Assembly (NCBI GenBank): GCA_027604005.1
Contig: JADGJT010000252.1
Location: 3,253 to 26,303 of the forward strand
Source: Dinochytrium kinnereticum
Taxonomy: Eukaryota > Chytridiomycota > Chytridiomycetes > Chytridiales > Chytridiaceae
Direction: 5' to 3'
DNA length: 23,051 bases
Shown one piece after another: positions 7,745 through 19,000 of the stretch. Numbering within the stretch: position 1 is the stretch's first letter; each line of letters begins with the position of its first letter. Under the pieces are notes generated by a model that had not been told where the DNA came from, searched no databases, and saw only the letters and a list, made by a program, of their open reading frames with translations. The position numbers and the translations under genes were made by a program.

Positions 7745-10621
7745 ATGAGCGAGAAGGCGACGCTGAACTCTTTCGCATGCCTTGATCCGCACGCTTTGGG
7801 GCCGTCACAGCCTCAGATCAAGCGGAAGCCCAGCAAGAAGCGAAGAAACAGGAGGAAGGCGTCCACGGCAACACTCAGGCACGATTTTGATGCTACGGAC
7901 AATGCATCCTCTGTCTATAGTCATGAGACGGGCGAGAGCAACGCTGAATCGCTGGATTCCACCTCACTCCTTTACCATCATACTCCCCTCACGTCTGGAG
8001 GCGAGCGGCCATTTATGCGACGGCCTCCTTCTATACAATCTATGAATACGACACAGAGCTATTACAGTTCTGATGATGCTCTTCTCTCAGCTGATACCTC
8101 CAGTGAGAGCGGGCATGATGAAGCCTATGATTCATTCGAGGACGATCTCAACCCTTCTGCCGTCAAGCGCATACCAAACTTTCCTAAAGCCAACACCACT
8201 TCTCTGAGACGTCGAGCAACAAGTCAACCTTCTTATACCAGGGAAGATTCGCTGGATCGCGTGAAAAGGCGTCAGCTATCCCCTTCGCCATCGAGCATCA
8301 CTCGCGTGAACCTGGGAAGCACGGCGCCTACCCACAAAGCTGCGCCGAGGTTTGGTAGAACCTCAGTCGTTTACACTATTTGGAGGTATCCTTTGCTGGT
8401 GAGTTTCGCCTTGGATCCGCGTCTCTCCTAGTAGTTTACTGTACATTTTAATTGATTGGGAAAAAAAAACACCTTTCTTAGATATTCATCGTCGCGGCTA
8501 TTTTGCTGGATCTCACCATTCTCTTTACCGTCAAGTTCCTAGTCTTCCTTTGGGAGTATCTATTCACATGGAGAGGTGTTAGACAAAAGCTAAGGTTAGG
8601 CATTTTGTTTTTACGTTGTGAAGTGTCCACAGTTTGACTGTCTTCTAGGACCTTTACAAAATGGGCATCGAACTATGACGAATGGAAGGAGGCAGCAAAG
8701 AATCTTGACACGTATCTTGGTCATGACTCCTGGAAGTCTGAAACGGATTCGGACCTCTACAACTTCAAGCTTATTCAAAAGACCACTCGGAGGTTGCGTC
8801 GTTTCCGCCTTTCGAATGATGCCACAGAGGTCCGACGTCTCCTCACTCATGCATGCAAACGGAACCACGGAGGGTGTTCCAATGAAAGCCTCTACTCTCA
8901 TTCTCATTATGGGACGAAGGATATTTTGGAGCGGTATTGGAATGAGGTCGTCAAGTCCTTAGATTTTGTTGCGAATTCGCCGACATTATCGTTAGGTGAC
9001 AAAAAAGACTTTTTTAAGAATGCCTCGCGGAACTATGGGTAATTTTTTTCCCCCTTTCATTTTGCTATCGGATCTTCATAAACTTTGGCTTCCCGAATGT
9101 AATTTTTGTCTTGCGACATCCAGGCGAACAGCTTTATGTCTTAGTGGTGGAGCAGGGTTTGCATACTATCACAGTGAGTACTTTTTGTGCGAAATGAAAT
9201 AGCTGTTAATTTTCTTTCCATAGTGGGTGTGATGAAGGCTTTGTTTGAGCAGGGAATTCTTCCCGAGGTAGTCACCGGAACAAGCGCTGGGTCTCTTATG
9301 GCCGCGTTAGTCTGTACTCGGACAGACGAAGAGATTGTAGAGGACGGTATATTTGAGTCTGATGTTATTCGATATACAAGCGTCATGAGTGATCCATGGA
9401 TAACAAGAATCAAGCGATGGTACAACACTGGCGCGCTTTTTGATTCTGAAGACGGGTTCCACCAGATGGGTATTGCTACGAAAGGTTCGACTTTTCCCCC
9501 CTTTATTTAGCAATTGTCCTCGGCCAGTCGTAGTCGAAGAAATTAGTCATATAACATTTATTTGTTTAGGCCACATGACTTTTATGGAGGCCTATAGGAA
9601 AACCGGAAGGATTCTGTGCATCACAGTTGTTCCAGACGAAATTGGTACAATGAGCCCACCAAAAGTTTTAAACTTCCTCACCGTAAGTTTGCCTTTTCTT
9701 CGATGTTGATCCCTTATGCTGTCTCTCGGCAGGCCCCTGATGTCCTCATATCCTCTGCGATTGTCGCGTCGTCCGCCGTTCCGGGGGTTTTGCTCCCGTC
9801 TCGTCTTCTTTGCAAAACTCCTACCGGCGAGTTTATATCTTGGCACGGGTCAGGGAAGCGGTGGCGTGACGGTAGTATTAGAACCGACATTCCCGATCTA
9901 CCATGGCTTAATATAGGGTAAAGAAAATACCTACTTTCTCGAACTAATTTCACCATCTGACTGTTATCAACACTCTGTTAGGTTCAAGGTCGTGTCTCAG
10001 GTCAACCCTCACATCTCAATTTTTTTCTATGAGTCACAGGGGTCGGCTGGCTGCCCCACGGCCCATCGATCAGGGAGGGGGTGGCGCGGAGGATTCCTCG
10101 CTTCCACCATCGTTCACCACCTCGATTTGGATCTTAAGAAATGGCTTCGCCTCACTAAGGATCTCCGCCTACTTCCCCCGATCGCCAGCACAGACGTTTC
10201 CAGCCTTTGGTTACAGCAATTTGAAGGAACCGCCACCATTCTCCCAGCCGGTGATCATCGCATCTTGGACTGGTTCCAAATTTTAAACGATCCTAGGCCT
10301 GACAGGATGCAACTTTGCTTGGATAGGGGTCGGGCGAGGACTTGGCCTAAAGTTCACTTTATTTGGAATCGGATGAGGGTTGAGAATGCTATTAAAAGAC
10401 ACAGGCTGGCATTGGTTGCGGAGGAGATCGGTGAGGGTTCACCGGCTGCGAGCTTGATTTTGGGGTCGTCTCCTCAGTCTTCTCCGATTGTTGGTTCAAG
10501 GCAATTGATGTCCGTGGCTGATGAGGAGGATTCAGACCATGATATGGTTGCTATTGCGACGGAGATTCGAAAGAGGAAGGCGATGAGTCTGCCTGTTCCT
10601 CCCCCGAAAAATTCCACTTAA
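7745..10621 (+). CDS. Patatin-domain triacylglycerol lipase (TGL3/4/5 - SDP1 family)
   Basis: Predicted lipid-droplet lipase that hydrolyses stored triacylglycerol. Exons are 7745-8398, 8482-8594, 8649-9038, 9124-9173, 9224-9484, 9570-9682, 9733-9917 and 9982-10621, giving 801 aa. Residues 1-200 are Ser/Arg-rich and probably disordered, with basic clusters (KRKPSKKRRNRRK) and acidic patches. A hydrophobic stretch at about 208-248 fits a membrane or droplet-anchoring hairpin. A DUF3336-type region follows (DEWKEAAKNLDTYLG, TTRRLRRFRLSND). The patatin core has the oxyanion-hole motif SGGAGFAYYH (393-402), the nucleophile elbow GTSAG with Ser423, and the catalytic Asp573 in DGS; the core ends with SQVNPHI. 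All expected catalytic residues are present. An HHLDLD string fits the H-x4-D pattern reported as an acyltransferase motif in some yeast Tgl proteins, but this is weak. The tail is Ser/Pro-rich with no clear domain. Which TGL subtype it is cannot be decided by eye. Confidence 0.93.
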
Positions 10622-10871
10622 GCCCGCGCGATCTTTGGGGAAAGGATTTTGGTACTCCCTTAAAATCGGAGGTTGATTGGAATAGCTTCTTTAGAAAAGG
10701 CTGCGTTTGGCCAGTTCTATCGTTTTTTAGTTAATATAATGTAATTTTCACTTTGAGTAAGGACCATAAAATAGAGGCACCAACACGCTTATAAACTATT
10801 AACAGAAATAACCATATACATAAATAATCATTTCAAAAGCAATCACTTCTAGGCCTTTTAACTGACTAGTC

Positions 10872-13800
10872 CTACATATCCTGACTCCTCTCAATATCAG
10901 AACAGAGATTAGAAGTGGCAACACCCATTCGAAGCTTCTCGATTAAAGTAACGCCTCCATCTTCAGACTCCGTCGCGAGACTCCCGAGGTAGGCAGTGAG
11001 GGAGTCCATAAGCTTGTCCAGGCGGGTAACATTTTGAGAAGAGCGATACATTTCTTTGAGATCTAACCGTCTTTGAAAGAGTTAGCGTTAGCGGAAGGAA
11101 GGTTGACGACAACTGAGAAAAGGACAGCACTTACAAAGGGTGATGCTCATATTCTCGGATCAAGTCTTTGATTTTCTTTGAAAGAATTTCTTTTGAGCCA
11201 GATGCTTCCTCAAGGACGACATTGCAGCGGTAAGGCAACCCTTTTATTCGGTGTGTGAAAATTTTGGTTAGAAAAATACGGCAAAAGATAGGAAAACAGA
11301 CTATAACCTTTGTAAACAAAAGAAACTCACGAAAACTCTTAGCCTTATTCAATTGTTCCCCGACGCACATCCAGGAGATCGTGCTGATATTTCCTGCTCG
11401 TCTCAAATCATACGGCGACACGATAGCCCCTACAAAGGGCTCAACGTTGTCTTCATGCCTCAAAAACAATCTTTGATGATTCGTCTGGGTTTCGATGTCT
11501 CGAACTGACGGGTTGGTATCAAAGGTTGGATGAGAGTGATACCACCCTACGACAGAGAGGGAGCGCTCGGCGAAGTAGGTATGAGCTTGAACTTCAGATT
11601 CGGGGTCCATCTCGCACTACAGGAAGTAAAGGCGGCCAGAAAGAGGTGAGAAAAAAGTCAGTAAACGGGGGTTAGTTCAAAAATGGTCGCTAGGAATATG
11701 TCGTCAGCGCTGTACCTGAATACCTGTACCATTGCTGCGACAAGGAAAGATATCCTCGACCTGTAGCTTCCGTTTATCTGCATCATAAGACCCTCCTAGC
11801 AAGCCGATAATTTCGGTCATTGACATGTGAGAATGAAAATCCATAACGGCCTTGACACATAAAACTATTAGTATATGCTTATGAATTATGAAATAGGCAA
11901 AAGAAAATAAGACAGCAGAATTTATGATTCACCTGAACAAAAGGCTTTACAACGATAAGGAATGGAGCGCTAGATAATGAATTTTCACCGCGCTTTCCGT
12001 CCGCGAAGTCATTCAGGGCAATTAGGCGGAATGGGTCCATCGCATCGGCGGCATCAGTGTCATCCCCATAGAAGTACTGCCGAGATACTTGACGGCGTTT
12101 GCGCTTTAGCAGTGTTGGATCAACTAAGTAGAAAAAAGGTCAGCAAAGCAACCCACATACGCAAGACATAAGATTCCCCCCTAGACAAAAAACAAAGAAA
12201 GTGCCATACTCTTCTCAAGCTCTTCGTCAGCAAAATATTTTGCGTTCTTGGCGAGCATCTTTTTCATTTCCTCCTCCTGTAACTTAAGCTCCGATTGCGT
12301 TTCATCTATCTCGATCTCTCCGTTTGGCCCGTGAGTAATCCGACGGCCCTCATTTACCTCACTTCGATCAACCCTTTATGATAGGATAAGAATAGATAAA
12401 CCGAAACAGAAGAAGGAGACAGAAGTAATCTACCATTCTCCATTTGCATTGCGAACTCTGTTTTTCCGTCTTGCTGAGGATAAGGTATCGCAGAGGAAAA
12501 AAACGAAAAAAACAGCAATACATGATACAGTTAGAAACAGATTCAAATCAAGATAAACATAGTTGACAACAAACAAAAAAGAAGCAAACGGTTCTACTTT
12601 GCAAGATTACGCGCAACAACAATATCTTCTTCATCGGTTGTCTTTACCGGACTAATTTTCTGGCGTCGTTCTGCAAGGCCTAAGTTAATAATCCCCGATC
12701 GCTCTAGGAACTCATGAACTCTGCTGATGGCATGCACATCTCCTTTCAATCCGGGCCTAGCGGCCGATCGCGACAAATATTTGTTTTCGACCTTGAACTT
12801 TTCCCAAAGCTTGACAATATGATTACGCATGTGCACGTATCGATCGGGTGTCTTGCCAACAAGCTTGACGTTCTTAAATTTACCATCCTTCCCGCACTGA
12901 AAGAATTCAGGCATGCCTTGCTCTTCAAACGGGTGGATAGTATTGTAGTCGAAGGGAAAGGCAGGCTCGTCATCGTTCTTGCTCTCCATAACTAGGGCTA
13001 CGTTCTTTGGAACTTTTAAGGGCGGGTTCTTGACTTTTGGCTTTTTTGCTAACTTTCCGCTTTCTACAAAGTCCCTTCGAGAGGTGGAATTAAATGTTTC
13101 TCTTTCCTTGCTATCCTCCTCTTCATCAGAGGCTTTAGGCAATGCCTTCTTTTCAGTCGGCTCACCGTCCAATATGCTTTGCGTATCTGGTTCGGGCGAA
13201 TCCGGTGAATCCCCGACAGGCTTAGAAAGAATCGCACCTTCCTCGTCGGCATCCATCGATGCTTGAATAGGGGCGGAACTTACCCCTGCTTGGGTTACTG
13301 GCCCGACTAGCCAAGGGGGTGGTGGAGGGGGTGGCTGGTAATATGCGGGAACTGGACCGCTAGTCGTTTCTCCGACTTGAAAAACAAACCCAGTCTCTAT
13401 AAGATGGCGAACTCTATTTTTTACTTGTAAAATCGTTCGAGTTCCAAGGTGTTCAGAGACTGATCTCCATGCCTTCATTCCGTGAATTCGCTAATTAGGA
13501 GGTGGCATTGTGATAGTTAGAATGATATAGGAGAGAAAGATATAAGAAGGTCCCACCACTGCCTCTAAAAGCCTATGGTTCTCTTCGTCTGTCCAACGTG
13601 TATTGTGAGAAGGTAAGCTTTTGGAAGATTCTCTCGCGCCGATAGCTGCTACAAGAAAAGGCTCTTTCTCCTCGCTATCAGCACTGAGAGGCCCGCCACC
13701 ATTCCTCGCATCTTTAAATATCCCCAAAAGTTAGAATCAAGGATTTGAGCAAAGACCCGCCGCAAGTGATATTCACCTGAATCCTTTCGTTTCCGTTTGA

Positions 13801-14338
13801 CTACTTTTAACTTTGCGCTGCGTTACGAGGACATGTGAGTCGGGAATGGCAGTGAGCAGGATGATAACACTCACTCTGCTACATCACTCTGATTTCCCAA
13901 AGGCACGCCGGTTATAGACCCCGCTATGGGAACGGTTGGTTGATGGCCAGCAAAAATGCTTTGCATGTTAAAATATGGGAAACCTCCCTCAACACCCTTT
14001 GTTGGCTGCCAACCAAGAGATGGTGGGTTGTTGGGAAAAGAAGAAGTTAAAAATGAATATCTTAATCAGAAAGTGGTCGGGTGCAAGCAGAGCTAGAAAG
14101 TGTCGCTCACATCGAATGCAAAAGCGGGAAATGCGAAACCGTGAAAAAACGGCTCGTTCGACAGTCCTATAGAAGAATCTTCCGATGCCGCAGGAGCAAC
14201 GGGTTCGATCTGCGGCAAAGTCATCAGCGGCAACCCCATGGACATGGAGCTGCTGTCCGGAACGAATGGTTGTTCCATCTTCAAGGATGGTGGAAATGTT
14301 TTTTTCTGCGCTCTTTCAAAAATCTTTATGGCGCCCAT
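10872..14338 (-). CDS. MYSM1: MYSM1-type histone H2A deubiquitinase (SANT-SWIRM-JAMM/MPN)
   Basis: Predicted nuclear zinc metalloprotease removing ubiquitin from histone H2A. Exons: 14338-14111, 14005-13875, 13817-13777, 13711-13557, 13490-12611, 12473-12434, 12373-12210, 12123-11933, 11850-11716, 11616-11331, 11240-11135, 11070-10872; 851 aa. SANT/Myb domain at about 172-215 (RWTDEENHRLLEAV, WRSVSEHLGTRTILQVKNRV). A poly-Pro run (231-237) and a charged linker follow, then SWIRM at about 364-455 (MPEFFQCGKDGKFKNVKLVG, HEFLERSGIIN). The MPN domain has a full JAMM set: Glu623 (MTEIIGLLGG), then His682, His684, Ser692 and Asp695 in HSHPTFDTNPSVRD. CEMDPESEVQA, GWYHSHP and IVSPYDL closely resemble animal MYSM1, as does the domain order. 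Zinc ligands are intact, so activity is likely. The start could also be the Met 20 codons in (14278). The first 130 residues carry no known domain. Confidence 0.93.
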
Positions 14339-14394
14339 CACACTGTAATATGAACTCTATGAAGCAAAGGGCTACGTGAGGGTAATAATGCTGT

Positions 14395-14400
14395 TTTATT
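14395..14400 (-). terminator. AATAAA polyadenylation signal of the TM7S3/TM198-like gene
   Basis: The minus strand reads AATAAA 9 nt after the stop codon at 14410. It lies in the 71-nt gap before the MYSM1-type start codon at 14338, so 3' processing of one gene and initiation of the next almost coincide. Confidence 0.5.
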
Positions 14401-14409
14401 GAAAAAACA

Positions 14410-15668
14410 TCAATGCGCGGAGGCATCGTGAGCCTCTGAGGCTGCCGGTGTCGAGGTGGCGGCGGCGGCCTTGGCCTTGTCCTGCTTGTGTTTGCGATTC
14501 TGGGACCACCGTTCCCATCCCCATTGCGCCACGAGCCCAATGAGACCCAGACCGCCCGACAACGCGAGAAGTATCTGCTTCTTGGTATCAAAGACGTACT
14601 CTGACGAACGAGCGTCCCCGGGAGTGCCAGCCGTTACGAATGCTTAAGAGGCATTAGCCTTTGGTATACGACATGAAAGATATGCCACTCAAAGGGAGAG
14701 AAAGGTAGGCTGGCAGAAGGCAAGTTGATTCTACTTACCAGCAACACCTTCAAAAAGACCGGACCGGATATAGAGATCTAAGCCCAGGACTGCAATGAAG
14801 GATCCACCGAACGAGAACGTGATGAAGAATATCATCTTGTCAATAAAGAGAGAAAGGATTCCTGGCGTTATGGAAGCGCCGACAAATAAGAGACCACGGC
14901 CGACTGACGTCTAAAAGACATTAGGATAGTGATTATAAGTCTAAGAGGACATGAAATGCAACCACCAATACGTACTCGTACGGTTCCTCCAGAAGACAAA
15001 CTGCAGAACCAAAGACCCAAGAACATGAACCCATAGAAGGCTGCTCCGAGGGTTCCTGTAAAACTGGGGAGAAACGCTGATATGATTCCGCCAGCAAAAC
15101 CCGTCCCGACCCATATACCAACATAGGTCGCTTCTCTCTGGGTATACCCCTCAAGCGGCTCGACTGTTACATATGTTAAAAATGCGACATAGAAATAGAC
15201 CGGAAGACAAAAGTGCATCGTAAGAAAACTCACCATTCCAGGCAGCGATGATGCAGATGGTGCTCGTCGCCAGAAAACCAGTAATGAACGACGAAAAATA
15301 GGACGCAGAGGTCCCAAGGAAGCATATGTACAGCCCGAAAATAATCAATATAATGGCCATTATTACGGTCGCCCACCGTGGAGGTGCACCCAGCACTATT
15401 CCCAGCAACAAAAAAAGTCAGCCAGGGTGGCAAGGGAAGAGTGGGCCTACATGCTACATCCACGAAGGAAGTATGGACCACTACAAATTGAGAGAGGAGG
15501 AGCCCACTCACCAACGGACGCTTTCTCACCAAAGTCCACAGGAACGGCCATGACCATCGAGCACATTAGAAGGAGTAACGCGCACATGCGGTTGCAATAA
15601 GCAGAGAGGATGGCGGCCGAGGTCGATGAGCTGAACATTGCTGCCGCCTGTCGCTTTGTCGACAACAT
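14410..15668 (-). CDS. TM7S3/TM198-like (DUF4203-type) seven-helix membrane protein
   Basis: Exons are 15668-15512, 15395-15234, 15163-14976, 14910-14739 and 14642-14410, giving 303 aa with consistent phases. The N-terminus holds a likely signal peptide (core MCALLLLMCSMVMAVP), with Met1 or the internal Met28 as possible starts. Seven hydrophobic segments follow, including ATVIMAIILIIFGLYICFLG, FITGFLATSTICIIAAW, GIWVGTGFAGGIISAFL, GAAFYGFMFLGLWFCSL, LLFVGASITPGILSLFI and ILLALSGGLGLIGLVAQWGW. The glycine-rich helices and small loops match the TM7S3/TM198-like family, whose fungal members mostly lack a known function; animal TMEM198 has been linked to Wnt receptor signalling. The cytosolic tail is Lys then Ala-rich (RKHKQDKAKAAAAT). 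The exon 3 donor could be 14975 or 9 nt upstream. The family call rests on the pattern of helices and is moderately sure; the gene itself is well supported. Confidence 0.8.
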
Positions 15669-16036
15669 CTGTGGAGCTGAGGAAAGAATGATTGACTCTT
15701 GACGGATGTTGCCTAGTAGCTAATTGCGAAGAAAACACTTTTCGCCGACAGATGATGGCTGGAGGCTGCGGACTTGTGAAGTGGCATGCAAGAATTTGTG
15801 GACCTGGGCGGAGTTTGAAGCTCAAAACAGTTCCCTGGCACTCCAATGCCCCCCACAACGGGCTAGAGACGCGCCTCAATCCACCCGCATGCAGATCCCT
15901 TCATCTTCCCACGATGGCCATGATGGGCTCTTCCAGAATGCTCCCCGCAAGGTCTTATAATGCCAGCCCCTTCCTCCCGTTGTGCGCAGCAGATACGAGT
16001 AAGTAGGATTGGACGATATCCATCGATTGAGAAGGC
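15669..16036. other. Divergent promoter region (368 nt)
   Basis: The seven-helix gene (minus) and the giant membrane-protein gene (plus) start outward from this stretch, so it should hold both promoters. Open frames on both strands lack conserved protein features. No tRNA, repeat or clear regulatory motif was recognised. Confidence 0.5.
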
Positions 16037-19000
16037 ATGGCTCCGAAAAGACGAACCCCAACTCGACCCCCCACCCGTGAATTGAGACGAATATTTCAGT
16101 TTACAGGGCGAGGCAAGGGAATTTACTTCAAGGGGCCACATTCAGTAGTAAGTTTTCTTCCAATTGCTGATCTCTTCCTCACCATAGACATGTTTCATGA
16201 ATGACTCAAACTTCTGAAACTATTCATTTTGCTAGACACTCGCTATTCTCATTGGGAGTTTCTTGGTCCTCGCTGCTGTCCTTTTGATCATATACTTGAA
16301 TCTTAGAGCCCGAAAGGAGAAGAAGGGGAAGAAGGATTTTGAGACTTCCACCCAAAAGACGTTTCGAAAGCATGCAAAGGAACTTGGAGAGGATTTCCGC
16401 CGAGGCCTCCACTCTCGCTTTGGCCGCACCCGCCGGATGGATTTGTCACAGGTGTCCTCTTTCGGTTGTTATCTTGGAGACCTGCATTGGCATGGCTTGA
16501 CTTCGCAGGAGGACCGTCTACTTCAGTCATACGACATCCTAGTCCTCAACCCAAAATGTGAAGGTAAGATACATGGTATTTGCTGAAGCTTATAATTGGA
16601 CCAGGAGTCGATTCTCGCGTTCATGACAGGCTTAAGCCGGGAGGCCGAATACTTGCACAATTAGAACTTACACCCGCAATCGAGGAATCGGGTGTACTTG
16701 CAAACCCGAATACTGAATCATTGAGACTCTTCCTTCGCTTTATTTTTAGAATCCTCGGAACAGCCTTCAATACTGGATTGTTCGATGGCGTTATCTTTGC
16801 AGATCTGGATGCTCAGCTTCTTCCTGAAGTACTGCTGCGTTGCTTCGTGGATATCTTCAAATTTCTTCACGGCTGTGGCATACTGGTTTTTGTGCAGCTT
16901 CAATCTCCTCACTTTGGTTACCCCTACCTTACTTGCCTTGATCATGTTAGTGGCATTGTCTTGAACAATGTTACAGTTAGCCCCTCCGCAGAGACTAGGG
17001 ACTTTTTTGACATACCAAACAGGTTTTGGGAGCTTATGAAGTTATCCAATGTGTTAGTAGCATGATTTTGTTTGCTTTCGTCCTTTGGCGCAACTTTCTA
17101 AACTACTTGAAGCCAGATATCATACCGGACAGACTTTTCTGCCGTTATCTTAGAAATACTGGAATCGAAAGAGGATCACTCAGACAGTGTCAGCATGTCC
17201 CCGGCACAGCTATCTAGGCTCTTCAAAGTCTCACAGTTTTATCGAGCCGTTCCTAGCGCTATCTCCTCCCTCGGTTTGAAAAATGCAGAGCTCAATAAAC
17301 CCGTCGATCGACCGGCAGGTATCTTGGACGTGATGTCATGGCCTATCTACCAGCAATGTCGCCTTCTTTGGATAAGTCACTTAAAGAAACGATCTCTTAT
17401 CTCGTCTGCTTTTTTGAACGAAACGGAATCTCAATTGTGTCAATCTCTTCAGACCGCACCTCTTCGGATGGCTGATTTGGAATTACCTCGGCCTGACTAT
17501 TCAGATTTTACTGATCTCTGCAATTACGGAGCTGAGGTTCAAAAGCTTCTTGAGATAGGGTCATCTACTGCCCAACATTTCCTTTCCTCCAATCCGTGCC
17601 ATGAGGATCTGGCGAAGCTTCGTACACTACAAAATGATCTAATGCTGAGAGGTCTTCTCCGCCCTTTTAGCTCCTTTGAGTTTCAAAGCATTATGAATGA
17701 CTTTCAATCGATCTCCGAGGAGACCCTAACACAATCACCTACTTCATTATCGAATATCAAGGCTGATATCGTTCATTTCTTGAGTAGCGGTCACGTTCGC
17801 ATTTGGTCTTCTCTGAACTCTGGACTTGTACTGTCCCAAGCAGTGTCTGAGAGCCACCTAAACATGTCGTTTTGGTCGGTTTGGGATATGGTTAGAGAAG
17901 AGAATGGGCATTTTATCAATATCTTCGTGTCCGTGAATCACCCTCGACCATCGGAGGCAGTTCTTCACTCATATCTTGCATGGAGAGGTTAGTTTATATT
18001 TTTCGCCTTTTCATCCGCCATTTTTTTTTTTTTCCGAATTCTTGGTTATATTTATTGGAAACTACAAAACAAAAAATAGGTGTAGGCTTCGAACAAGCGA
18101 CCGAGGCAGAAATGATCCTATCCCGTGACGGTTGCAGTCTTCCACGACGAATTGTGGCGGAGATTGCTAAATCCACTCCTGCTGAACTCTTAGATCTTCT
18201 TCATTGGTCGTCAAGCGGCAGTAAGACACCGTTGAAGACAAAAATTACTGAGGAAGTCGAAAGAATCCTGAGCTTTGAGAGTGACTCAGACTTTGAGAGG
18301 CTGTTTGGCGGATTAAGAGTTTTAGAGGTTGGTCACGTGCGAGGCCTTATTGAGGAGGTATGAAATTTCGACCTAGTTAAAGATAGTTTAATTTTAACTT
18401 GACATTGAAGAGGTTAGAGGAGATCTTGCAGCTGATGAAGGGGAGATACGGCTGGGAAGCAGTGAAAATGCCGGGGGTGGATGAACTTGTCCAGCTGATG
18501 GAGAGTACGCGCATTGTTGTCAGAAGTTTGGTTACAAAAAATGACATGCAGGGGCTAGATGTAGGCTTTCTTCGTTTCATTTTACCAGGGATTCATGCTT
18601 TTATCCTCTTTCTTTCTATTTCCTTCTTGATTCAATTAATCCACTCTTACCCTGTTTTTAGGATCTTTTAGAGAATTTAAAGCTTTGCCTTGATCAACCG
18701 ATTCTTTCGATATGCTCCGAGTGGTTAGCGTTTTCAATTTTCGCTGCTTTCAAATTGGAAGTGAGTATTTCAAAGCATCTTCGGTAGAGCCTTTCTCTGA
18801 TTTGTCACAGGCATACGATGAAATACGAATGTGTGTCAACGACTTTAATCCACTTCCAGCACACGAACCAGACCAGCAGGTAAGCTTAGTCGTCAATTGC
18901 TTCTCAAAGAAAATGAATTATGCTCTTACTCTATATAGGCACTCATGAGTGAACTCTACGTGCTTGGCACCCGTTGCGAAGAGTTCTTTGATCTTGGTAT

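Noticed and set aside
7422..7748. Plus-strand open frame ending over the lipase ATG, as a possible upstream ORF
   Set aside because: It begins with TTG, is Arg/Ser-rich in a GC-rich stretch, and shows no protein features. Chance openness is more likely.
12594..13478. Long minus-strand SWIRM-containing open frame as a separate gene from the MPN-containing frame
   Set aside because: A GTAATC donor at 12610 and consistent phases through seven further exons join it to the MPN part, and the order matches MYSM1.
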